Assembly (NCBI GenBank): GCA_030248195.1
Contig: JASAND010030817.1
Coordinates: 1 to 64,000, forward strand
Length of the DNA: 64,000 nucleotides
Source of the DNA: Trissonchulus latispiculum
Taxonomy: Eukaryota; Nematoda; Enoplea; Enoplida; Ironidae
Reading direction: 5' to 3'
The notes under the pieces are model-generated. The model saw nothing but the letters and a program-made list of their open reading frames with translations. It was not told where the DNA came from and searched no databases. Below, in pieces: positions 24,401-36,400 of this stretch. Position 1 is the first letter of the stretch. Each line of letters opens with the position of its first letter. Made by a program: the position numbers and the translations under genes.

Positions 24401-27400
24401 TGTGCCAAGAACAGCAGTTGAAAAGAAAAGAAGAGAGCATTCTAAGGAAAGCATTCCAACAAAACGGCTACCCTGCTAAAGTAATAAGGGAAGCAATGTC
24501 TGCTCGAAGAACCAGGCCCAGGCCAGAAGAGAAAGCAGAGAAACTAACGGTTGTCCCTTACGCAGGTAGAGACACCGACAAACTGAAGAGAATATGTAGC
24601 TCCTATGGTGTGAAGCTAGTGTTCAGCAGTCGCGACACATTGAGATCACGATTGTCCAAACAGGGACCAAACGGATCCGAGGTCAAAAATTGTGTGTACG
24701 AGGTGCCTTGCAGCGACTGTAACAAAGTCTACATTGGGCAAACAAGCAGACCTCTGAGTCAAAGACTGAAAGAACACAAGAAAGCATGTGAGAAAGGTGA
24801 GGTATACAAAAGTGGAATAGCAGAACATTGCTGGTCAAATGACCACGGACCAAACTGGGCAGAAGTTAAAGTGCTGGCTAAGGAAAGAAACCTAAGAAAG
24901 AGAGAAATTAAGGAGACGATAGAAATGAAAAAGCGGGGAACACGAGCTTATAGTCAACCAAGCATTGATATAAGTGACATCTGGCTATCAGAACTTGGAT
25001 TCTAACGTAGGCGGCAACATCAAAGGAAAGTCTTATACACAGCCTTAGTGTACACACAATACAAGTACATTGTAACAGTGTACACACTAGTGCAATTGAA
25101 ACTGGGGGAATACAATAAGTATAAGTTCCAAGTAAGTAAAATTGTCCCCTGGGTAGTATAGTGGTAATGTAAGTTACACAGGAGTGGCGCGTACGGTCAC
25201 GGATCAAATCCCGGACCACCTCTTATCCGAACAGCCCTCTTAAGGGCTACCAGCCTGAAGACGCCCATAGGTAAAGATGGGCGAAACGTCGCGACCCAAA
25301 ATTTAACAGCCGTGGCAAGAAAAGGCCAATCATCTACTCTTAGTCAAGTTAGAGCAAGTTAAAGTTTGAGGGAACAGTTACCTAGCTGAAATAGGTTCAG
25401 TTCACGATTGAAGATTGCATTGCCAATGACTGAGTGGCTTGCCGGAGTCGCTTTAGAACTGAAATATTAGCCAACCAACAGTATCACTTAGCTGCATTAG
25501 TCGACCCGAATTTGCTGCCGTTCTGTCTCCACATGAACTTGGGGAAATCATAGGAATTTTCAAGCTTTCCAACTTTTAACCTGAATATCTCTGCCACCGT
25601 TTGGTTTTGAACTCTCATAATTATTAATTATGTCTTGTTTTTATGCCCGTTTATTGTGCGCGAAAATGAATGAAATCCGTGACTATCGATTTTGACCCAA
25701 CGCGACGCCCTCCCCCCCTTAATTACAGAACATACCACAGACGGCGCAATGGAATTGACATGTTCTCTGTACTGTTCCATGATGGTATTGGAGACATGCA
25801 TGTCTTTAAACATTCCCTCAAGTTTACTGGTAAACTGACAACCACATTCCGTCTACAATTAAAGAAAAGCTCAAACGCAAGTCCAAAAGCAACAAAAACA
25901 ATTCTACATTAAACACGTGGCTTAAAAAATAGCAAATAGAAATATTCGCCATCAAGTCACAGCTAACCGCCAATAAAATGCAAGTCTCAACGAACATTAT
26001 ATTATAGTCCTGGGTTTACTTTAGGCTACTTTTTAATTTACCCCACCCCCTTTTTAATTCCTACCCCCACTCGAGCCTTTCCTACCTCCACTTCTTTGGA
26101 CTTCTCACCCCCACTCACCTTGAGGTGCCTAGAATTTAACAATTTTAACTATTTTTAGGTCGAAAACTTCAAAAGGATTTATTTCAATCATTCTTTGGTG
26201 CTACAACTGATTTTTAAACACTTTCTAGCTACGGGCCATGGCTACTGCATTTTTGCTCATTATCTAAACCGCTTAAGATTCCCCACGTTTTCATCTTCCC
26301 ACTTCCACCAGTGGATTTTGGGGCCCCCACCCACTTTCCCACTCCACGTTTTTCACCCGAAGCGAAAAACCGTAAAGCCATAGGCTCAAGTAAACCAGGT
26401 AAAGGTAGGTAAAGTAAAAGTAGTAGTTCAGCTATAAAACAGCTATAATCCCCCTTAAGCAAGGGACTAAGCACTTATCGGTTCGCCGTAGGCTCTAGCC
26501 AACCCAGCTATCCATCCGTAATTGGTCGGTAAATGGGAACCACTCCACTATTGTGGAAAAGAAACAGGAGTACGTGTAGGACGCAAAGTCATGAAGGGCT
26601 GCCCCCCCCCCCTTCCACGGATACAGCCATCATTTGAGGTGACACTCCTGGCTCTACGGCTGTGTATCCGGGGATGAGCACCGGCACACCTAGTCCCTGA
26701 CGTAGGGCTTGGAGATATTCTCCAGGGGTCACCTTTACCTTTTTATATACCCTTATAAAACACTATTCTGCGCTAAGTTCACTTATTTCACGAAAATCCA
26801 AGATTCCCGCTACTCGGGCGAAAATGATACCATGAAAAAACTCAAATACGTATCCAGATGACGGTTAACCATACCTTCAGTTTTGAGATCATATTTTTCT
26901 CAGCATCATCTGAACCAGAGCGATTCAGGAGAAGTCGTTTGGCCAGGTGCTGTTTGTAGTAACGCTCGAAGACGTCCTTCTCTTGTAAATACCGGAACAG
27001 GACCATCGTCTTCTCCAGCACCGCTTCTACCTCCGCTTCTGTCATCTAAAATCAGAAAAAAACAATAACAAGACCATCCATTGAAAGCAAAATTCCATGA
27101 ATACCGGAGTAGGCTGAATGGGGGAATGTGGCTACCTTTGGGAAAATCGTCTCCTCTAAGCTGTGTTCGAGATTAGCTGGTGACTAGCCCTATTTCGAAT
27201 CTGCATCAACCGACTGAAATGCCAATTGCGACAATAATCTATTATGCACTTCATTTTTAACGTATTTTCTATTTTTATTAAGGTGCTGGTTCGAGTATTT
27301 ACAGCAAATTGTGAAAGAATGTAATTTGCTCAATTCTTGGAATTCAACGATAATTTTTATATCATTGTTTAGAATGATCAACGCTTAGAATGTGCTTGTT

Positions 27401-30400
27401 ACAGCTAGGTAGGGTATATCGGTCTCATTTTAACTCTTCGACTTGAACATGCGATAAACAATTTTTGAACATGGATTGCTCGAAATGTGGGAAAGCTGAA
27501 GAAAAGCGACCAGTTCAGGCTTCAACAGAAACGTCTTCCTGAGTGCTATTTTTTGAAAATCTTTTAGTGATAAGGTAAGCTCAAGAATTTGAGAAAAATG
27601 TACATTTTGTCTGATTTTCGTCAAAATTTTCAAGTTTGGATGCTTATTTCTCTCGAACGGAAAGACGAAACATGAAACCATGAAAAATAGCCCTAGGCAA
27701 TTGTCCCAAAAATGCGTGTCGAAAGAAGTTTTCTAATTGGTTGCATAAGTTAAGATAAATCCGTGTTCAAAACAATCAGCATCCAATTTTCAAAATTTCA
27801 CACATTCGTTGCTGTGCGTAGGCACAGATGCCGCAGAGAACTCTCAGCTGGGCACAACATGTGCGTTAGGACTATAAATATGGGGAATACTTGACCGACG
27901 GACCAGCGCCATTGAAACTGTCGAAATCTTGCAATATTTGATTTTTCGAAAAATGGTCAGTTTCGAACCTCGAAAATCAATTTTCGGTGTTATCTCTTAA
28001 ACCGTAAAGAGTCTAAAAATACACTCAAGATAAACTTGTAGGTCTTGGAGAGAGGAGTCGAATGACTATAAGCTTGTCCGTGTAGAATGGCCACAGTGCA
28101 AGTTATGGCGGATTAAACTAATTTTCCAAAACGTACATTTTCACGCCGCGACTTTTCTAAAATCTTTTTTAAGCTAAATGATGTAGTTGTAGCAAATTTT
28201 AATGAATTTCAACGACAATTGCGCTCTTAAAACTCAAAAATACACGAACCCGAACCAGCACCGTAATACAACGGACAGTTTGCGATTTTTAAAGTTGCCA
28301 CACCACGATGAACATAACTACAATGACATTTGCACTAGAAGGACTTACTAAGTAACTAAGCAAGTAAATATTTTGTAGACAACATACGCCTTTGACGCCC
28401 TTTTTGAGCTTGTCATCAATGAACAGAGAGAGATACTCTGGGGATTTCTGATTCAGGTTCAGAAAGTATTCAAAGTCACTGGCCATTCCCTGCTTGAACA
28501 GGCGATCATTCTCAAAGGCTTCCATGAGAAAATGATCAAAACGGTCCTTCAGATCAAGGAGATTCTGAAAAACACCCCTAGTTTCAAACAGTGTCTCAGA
28601 ACAGACAACAGAACTGACGTGCAACCGCTTAAATTCACCGCAGTGCTTTTGTAATAATTCTATTGTTTGCCACAATGAGGCAATGGCATCAAACAGAGCA
28701 GAATACGAAAATGAGTTTATTCAAACAAAGAATAATTCCTCTGGTTCTAACCTGGACATATTGCACGGGATTGCGCCCAGCCTCTGCCTCTGATTCCTGA
28801 ACTAATGCCTTGCCCTGCTCTCTGAGGTAGGCTGAGAGGGCCTGGGTCATCGTTCGCAGCCCTTCGTGAACTCGTCGAAGCAGGGTATACATGCAATGGA
28901 GATCTGCAAAAAGAAAATTTATCACACAAGCTAAGTTTGTCTTTTATTTCTCCAAACCTAAAATTGGCATTTGCCTGAACCAAAATTGGTGAAATTATTG
29001 TGAAGCAACCATTACAATTTTTGAATGGATTGAAAATTGAAAGGTTTAAACTTAGAAGACCAAGTCACAAACAAATTGGTTATCAAAGCGAAAATTTGTT
29101 ACAATTAAAAGCTGGTTGAGCTGAAGATAAACATGCCAAATTTTAAAGTGAATTTAATGAAATAACTTTAAAACTTTCACTGTCAAAAATAGTTAAAACT
29201 CAGTTCTAGACAAACTGTGTACCGTCAAATTCCCCTCAAACTTTACAACATAATAGGCTTTCAAATTTTAGCCATCGGACAATCAGGCTAAGACGGGGAG
29301 AATGTACCTGATACTTTGTCATTAATGAGCATATGGACTACGCCCGAATTTTCCATCTCAACAATCGTCTTCATGTTCTTGCAGATTAACTCAGACTCCA
29401 GTACCTTGAATATAAACAATAACAAAATTAAACAGAAGCAAAAAGCGAAACATTACTGTTAAAAATGCAAGAGCATGCATTACCAGTAAAACCAAGGATT
29501 TATATACACGCATAAATAAATCAAAAATCTACCGAAATGATTTTCTTTTCAGTGGACGCATCCAGATAATGTTTGGCCCGTTCAGATTCCTCCTGCAATC
29601 TCTGATCAACCTTTCGCACATAACAGCTAGCATTATTTTCTGCCAAAAACTTCTGACTTTCAACCTAAAAAACCGTTTTCAAAAATTTTCATCAAAAAAG
29701 AACAATACCCTAAATATGAAGAACTGTTCTTAATGGTTAGTCAAGCTGGCTGGAATAACTCAAGTATTTTTCTTGAGTGTACTGATCAGGAGCATGTAAC
29801 ACACTGCTACAGTTATACCATCCTATACAGTTATTAGCGTATATAGAATGCTATACATAAAAGTATCTTTGCTCTTGGTGAGCCTACAACCTTTACAACT
29901 TGGTGGGAGCACTCCTGCATACTTGCCAAACAACGACACAGTATGGGCATCGCAGACTCTCCAGCCCCTGCGTGTCCGGACCGTGGGGCGGGAGAAGAAG
30001 ATGTTGCCCACCTACTCCTCCACTGTCCCCGGCACCGCTCAGCTCGCAAGCGAAACCTGGGGACCAGGCCGAGGTTGGATATTTTGTCTCAGGGACCCCC
30101 CTCCCAGGGTGCTTGCCTTCCTGAGGGATGTGGGGCGGATCTGACGGATTTGGTCTGCTCCAACCACATTGAATTCATTCACGATGGTCCAGGAACACGA
30201 AGAAGAAGAAGTCTACAACGCTCTCGCGCTCCCCTATAATAAGACATGGTTCTTTGCCGAAACAGCCCTCAATACTAAACCCTCCTTCCCCCGAAACATT
30301 AATCCTCCCTCCAGAAGTCAAAACCTAATAACTAAAACATCAGAGAAGTACAGACATCTCGGTAACAAAACCTACACGATAAAACTCTGCAGATTGTTCT

Positions 30401-33400
30401 AGAAAAGGTATCTCAAAATCTTCTTCATAAACATGTCGACTATCCAGTCCTAAGGCTACCAGCATCTGACACGCATTCTTTATAGCTAACCTAAATAGAA
30501 TATAAGAATCATACTTTAGCAATCAAACCAGAAGTAGCATTACCAATGCGGAGCAATTTCGCAATGTTTACCGAATTTGGCAGGATGCACTAAATACTTA
30601 GCAGCTAGCACAAGTCTAATCATACTGCAAAGGTATTAAACACGTATTAAACCCTAAGATAATGTCTAATTATTCCCGTTACTGTTACCTATTCACTACT
30701 TCTCCTCGACGTTCCTTGGCAATCATGTCCAACAATGTTGTTCGCAGATGATCACGGATATTTCCATAACGAATAACTTGATCACGAAACAAGGTTAACC
30801 CAAGATTATAGACAGATTCCACATGATTCTGGGATACGTATACGCGGTCCTGAAAAATATTTTGGCTAAACTGAATCTTAGTATGAAATGAATTTATATA
30901 TGTGAGTGTCAGGCATTGCTGGCGCCAAGAAACTGTGGACATAATTTGCACACACAGACGTACGTACTATGTAACATAGAATATATTTCAAAAAAATTCC
31001 CTGAACCGAAATTGAAAATGTTCATGGGAGCCAAGAGGGGGGGGGTTTGGGGGTTCCGACAACCCCTTTTTATCCGAACCCCCCCCCCCGGGAATTTTTG
31101 ATGGAGAAGGCAAAAATTGACCTATTTTCAATGTACAAAACTAAGGAAGACGAAAAGTTTTCGCGCCCTCAGCGCTATTCTAACTCAATGTTTCAAATTT
31201 TCGTGGCCTGCGGCGCTCTTCTATCTCTATTTTAAAAAATTTCGCGTCTGGAATTATCTGCCTTAAATTTTAAAATTTTTCGCGCCTACTTTCCTGTTGT
31301 AGCTCATGTTAGATTTTCGCGGCTGCGGCACCATCTCTTTTTTTAAAAATTTTCGAAGCCGCGGCGCTTTTCTAGCTCATTTTTTTAAATCTGTGCGCCT
31401 GCGGAGGTAAGGTTTCCTTCCATTAAAAATTTCTTCATAACGTCGAAAAATATATCAACTTTTATTAAAATCTTTTTAAAGGTTTCCATTACGGATTTTT
31501 TCTTAATTTCAACAATTTCCGAACTTCTGGGGGGCCCCGCCCCCAAGACCCCCGTGGACTACTGACTACTTCCAGATTTTGTGACTTGTGCTATAGCCAG
31601 GCGCGTAGCCAGGGGGGGGGGAATTCCCCCCCGAAATTGTGTTGCCCCCCAGGAATTTTTTCCTGCCATGTGTAAAACGACCATTTTTCAAAAAAATTTT
31701 CGCGCCTACGGCGCGAAATAAGTATATTACACTATTATAATACGTGTTTCGCACTAAAAAATGAGTACCAATTACCCTATTTGGTGTACTTTAACCACCT
31801 TCTGCATCATTTGGGTGCACAAACACGCACTGCGCCTTAAATATTATTGTAATTTCAACGAATGCTCTGTAAAAATTCCACGAAGGTCACGAAATAGAAA
31901 AATTTCTCAGCTTCGGGGGCTCCGCCCCCAGACCCCCCGAAAAAAGTTTGCACTCCCCCCGAAATTTTTCCTGGCTACGCTAGTGGCTATAGCTACCCCG
32001 AACTGTTAATAATTGCCGCCGCCACCCTCCCCCCCGCTCCCAGCGTAAACGCGACTGGCGAAAGCAAAACATGTCCCCCCCCCCCTTTCAAAATCCTGGA
32101 TGCGCCCCTGGAAATGTTACCCATTATTTTTAACCCATATTTTCTAACAGGGCAGAAATAACAATTTAGACACTTCCGATCAAATTTATACAATTTCATC
32201 TAACCTGATGTCATGTTAGAAGTATAAATTAAAACCCAAAATTCCAATCCTTATTGTTATATTTTTGTTCGAACACAAGAAAAGATATTTGAAACTTACA
32301 AAAAAATAAATCTAAACGTGGCCCCAAATAGACTAATAAAATTATACTGCAGCTGCATGCAGCATACAAACTTACATAAGTAAACTGCTGCAGGCTTACG
32401 AGTGGGGATCTATCGAGAAAACTGCTGTTCCACAAAACGGTTTTAAGCTGAAACTGGCTGGTAAAATTGACAGCTTCAGTTTGCCATAAAGGGGTATAAA
32501 ATTAGGAGAGAAACGTAAAGAAGGCTGTTTTTGAGAAAGTAAACATACCAGACAATCGGAAACACCAATATCGTGTTCGTGAATCATAATAATACCGGCT
32601 GTATATATAGGTACATAAGATACTGTATTTGTACTGTAGTGCGTGCCCCCCAATAAGACCGTATATTCTGAGACGGAGGAAACATTGCTTGCATACCATG
32701 TACATGAGAATGTCTCTGATCATGACCATGCTCGTAGTATGATCGTCCCAAGCCGAGTTGAGAGTTTCCAGAAAATTGTTGTTCAGGGAATCTTCTACTT
32801 CTCTGCGAACCTAAAAGCAAATAACTTTTAGTTATAACAAACATCATTTCCAGTAAACATAAGTATATAATTGATGTGATTAGGTCTGACTAGGCTGTCA
32901 TCCCTCCTCCCTTCCAAACAACGGAGAAGCGAAGACGGAAAAGTTTAAAAGTATGTAGAAATGTAGAATCATCAACATGACGAAACATGGTGCCTGCCTT
33001 GAAGCAAGCATTAACAGGGCTTCTGTGGAAAATGCTGAAGATCGGACTCCCCGTCTGTTCTCTCAGATGGATGAAGAATTTTCTCAGCGACAGGATGGCC
33101 AGGGTCAAAATTGGCAACGATGTCAGCAAATGGAGAACGCTGTGTGAAGGGGTCCCTCAAGGTAGTGGATTGTCCCCTTTACTATTAATGATATAGTCCG
33201 AGAAATTCCAGCTGGCGTGGAGATCAGCTTGTTTGCAGACGACCTTGCAGTGTGGTCTCAGCACAGCGTCCTAGCAGTTGCAGAGGCTAAAGTTCAAACT
33301 GCCTTGGATGCCATAGCTCTCTGGTCCAAAACTTGGAAGCTCAGTATCAATGTGGGAAAATCAGAATATACCGTATTCAGCACTCACAACAAGGAAGCAG

Positions 33401-36400
33401 CCAAACGTCTCCGGCTATCTGTAGACGGCCAGGATCTGCCCTTTAACCCTACCCCGGTATTTTTGGGAGTGAAATTTGATAGATTGCTGAACTTTGGACC
33501 CCACTCGCAACAACTGCGGACTAAGGCGTGGCCGCGGATCCAGGCCATCTCCCGACTCTCCACCACAAAGTGGGGCTGCGCAAAAGAAGACCTTAGATTG
33601 ATATATATGAGCTACTAGGGGGAAAAATGCCCTCGACGGGCAACCAACTTGGTAGAATAGGGAAAGACTTGAATGTTAAATACACGGTGCATGGTTACAA
33701 CTGAGATTCTGCTGAAGCGGAAAAATGCCGTTTCTCAGCGACTAAAATGACAGAAACCAGCTTTGTGCGCCGAATAGGGAAACTACTCGGCGACTAAAAT
33801 GAAAGAAACCAGCTTTGTGCGCCGAATAGGGAATCTACTCGGCGACTAAAATGAAAGAAACCAGCTTTGTCGCCGAATAGGGAATTCCCGAATAGGGCGG
33901 AAGGAGGGAATTCCCTATTCGGCGACAAAGCTGGTTTCTTTCATTTTAGTCGCCGAGTAGATTCCCTATTCGGCGCACAAAGCTGGTTTCTTTCATTTTA
34001 GTCGCCGAGTAGATTCCCTATTCGGCGCACAAAGCTGGTTTCTGTCATTTTAGTCGCTGAGAAACGGCATTTTTCCGCTTCAGCAGAATCTCAGTTGTAA
34101 CCATGCACCGTGTATTTAACATTCAAGTCTTTCCCTATTCTACCAAGTTGGTTGCCCGTCGAGGGCATTTTCTCCCCTAGTTTCGCTTATTTTTCCGCTG
34201 CAGAGAAAATCATGTCAGAGAAGTTGCATATATACACAATGTAAGCAAAGCTAGCTACCGCAAACAGGCTGGATGAAAACGTTCTAGTTCAACTGAATGT
34301 ATTTGCTGAAGCGGAAAAATGCCTGTTAATAGCCTTTTCAGAACTTTATACACGGCGCGTCATCTTAGGCTGGAAGGCCACTGTTCATGGCCTCTACAGA
34401 ACATTATACACGGAGCGTTATCTTAGGCTGGAAGGCCACTGTTCATGGCCTTTTCAGAACTTTTTACACGGTGCGTTATCTTAGGCAGGAAGGCCACTGT
34501 TCATGGCCTTTTCATAACTTTTTACACGGTGCGTTATCTTAGGCAGGAAGGCTATTTTAAAAGCCATCCAGCACCGTAACCTTGGATATGCAGTTATATA
34601 CATGACAAAAGTTGCTCTGATCATTTAGGGCTTCCATTTAAAACCAAATTTGACAACTTTTGGAAATTTTGATTTTTGACCAATTAGGACCCCTTGCCAG
34701 GCCGCCACAGGTCGCAAGGGACCAGTTTGGAGGGGTCCTCCAATGAGATAAAATGTTCGCCTCACCAAGGGCTTTCATCTGATACCACACTTGGCCACTT
34801 TTGGAAAAATAGATTTTTGGCTATTTTGGACCGGTCCGGACCCTGGTCAGGGCGCCACAGGCCGCTGGATCCACTTTGGAGGGGTCCTCCGATGACAAAA
34901 AATGTTCGCCTCACCAAGGGCTTTCATCTGATACCACACTTGGCCACTTTTGGAAAAATAGATTTTTGGCTATTTTGGACCGGTCCGGACCCTGGTCAGG
35001 GCGCCACAGGCCGCTGGGTCCACTTTGGAGGGGTCCTCCGATGACAAAAAATGTTCGCCTCACCAAGGGCTTTCATCTGATACCACACTTGGCCACTTTT
35101 GGAAAAATAGATTTTTGGCTATTTTGGACCGGTCCGGACCCTGGTCAGGGCGCCACAGGCCGCTGGATCCACTTTGGAGGGGTCCTCCAATGACAAAAAA
35201 TGTTCGCCTCACCATGGGCTTTCATTTGATACCAAACTTAGCCACTTTTGGAAAAATCGATTTTTGGACATTTTGGACCGGTCCGGACCCTGGTCAGGGC
35301 GCCACAGGCCGCTGGGGTCACTTTGGAGGGGTCCTCCAATGACAAAAAATGTTCGCCTCACCAAGGGCTTTCATTTGATATCAAACTTGACCACTTTTGG
35401 AAAAATCGATTTTTGGCCATTTTGGACCGGTCCGGACCGTGGCCAGGGCGCCACAGGCCGCTGGGGCCACTTTGGAGGGGTCCTCCGATGACAAAAAATG
35501 TTCGCCTCACCAAGGGCTTTCATCTGATACCACACTTGGCCACTTTTGGAAAAAAAGATTTTTGGCTATTTTGGACCGATCCGGACCCTGGTCAGGGCGC
35601 CACAGGCCGCTGGATCCACTTTGGAGGGGTCCTCCAATGACAAAAAATGTTCGCCTCACCATGGGCTTTCATTTGATACCAAACTTAGCCACTTTTGGAA
35701 AAATCGATTTTTGGGCATTTTGGACCGGTCCGGACCCTGGTCAGGGCGCCACAGGCCGCTGGGGTCACTTTGGAGGGGTCCTCCAACGACAAAAAATGTT
35801 CGCCTCACCAAGGGCTTTCATTTGATATCAAACTTGACCACTTTTGGAAAAATCGATTTTTGGCCATTTTGGACCGGTCCGGACCCTGGCCAGGGCGCCA
35901 CAGGCCGCTGGGGCCACTTTGGAGGGGTCCTCCAATGACAAAAAATGTTCGCCTCACCACGGGCTTTCATTTGATACCAGACATGGAAACTTTTGGAAAA
36001 ATCGATTTTTGGCCGTTTTGGCCACGGTCCACGGTCCGGACCCCTGGCCAGGGCGCCACAGGGGTCCGGGCGAAACCTACTATAGCCTATGCTGTAGTGC
36101 CCCCGCACCCCACCCCAAACCCCAAGTAAGAGAGACCTGCTCACTGTAGATATTTCTGTAGAAGAGGTTAAAGTTGGAGTTGCGACACGGTAGGGCCCAC
36201 CACCATCAGGGTGCCCCCCAGCCACATGGATAGGTCCTAGAGCGAAACTAATGGGCCCTTTAGATTCACCATATAGGGGTTCCTATTCGAATACGAAACC
36301 TCAGCCCAGCAGCTCTTATGTATAGGGCTGCCTACTCCGTAGGCCCAGACCCCCCCTTTTACACGTTAACTAGTGACCCCTGGCCAGGGCGCCACAGGAG

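Larger units (their letters stand above)
23167..25357 (+). mobile_element. Penelope-like element with inverted flanking copy
   Basis: A 372-residue open frame (23887-25005) carries the reverse-transcriptase core and a C-terminal GIY-YIG nuclease. About 707 bases at 24640-25346 recur as an inverted copy at 23211-23917, the partial inverted-terminal-repeat layout known for Penelope-like elements. A 13-bp direct repeat CAAGTTAGAGCAA at 23167-23179 and 25345-25357 may be the target-site duplication, with about 30 extra bases on the left. It lies antisense to CUL3, between exons 11 and 12. Both arms are very similar, so the insertion is probably young. Confidence 0.85.

Noticed and set aside
25150..25220. 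Functional tRNA gene
   Set aside because: A- and B-box-like words are present, but the acceptor and anticodon stems do not pair, and it is repeated in the Penelope arms.
34693..36075. CRISPR-like array
   Set aside because: Monomers are tandem without unique spacers, and the DNA is eukaryotic.
34694..36225. Overlapping 100-144-residue open frames on both strands
   Set aside because: They repeat the same peptide every 149 bases in shifting frames; 149 is not a multiple of three. They are the result of a stop-poor satellite monomer.
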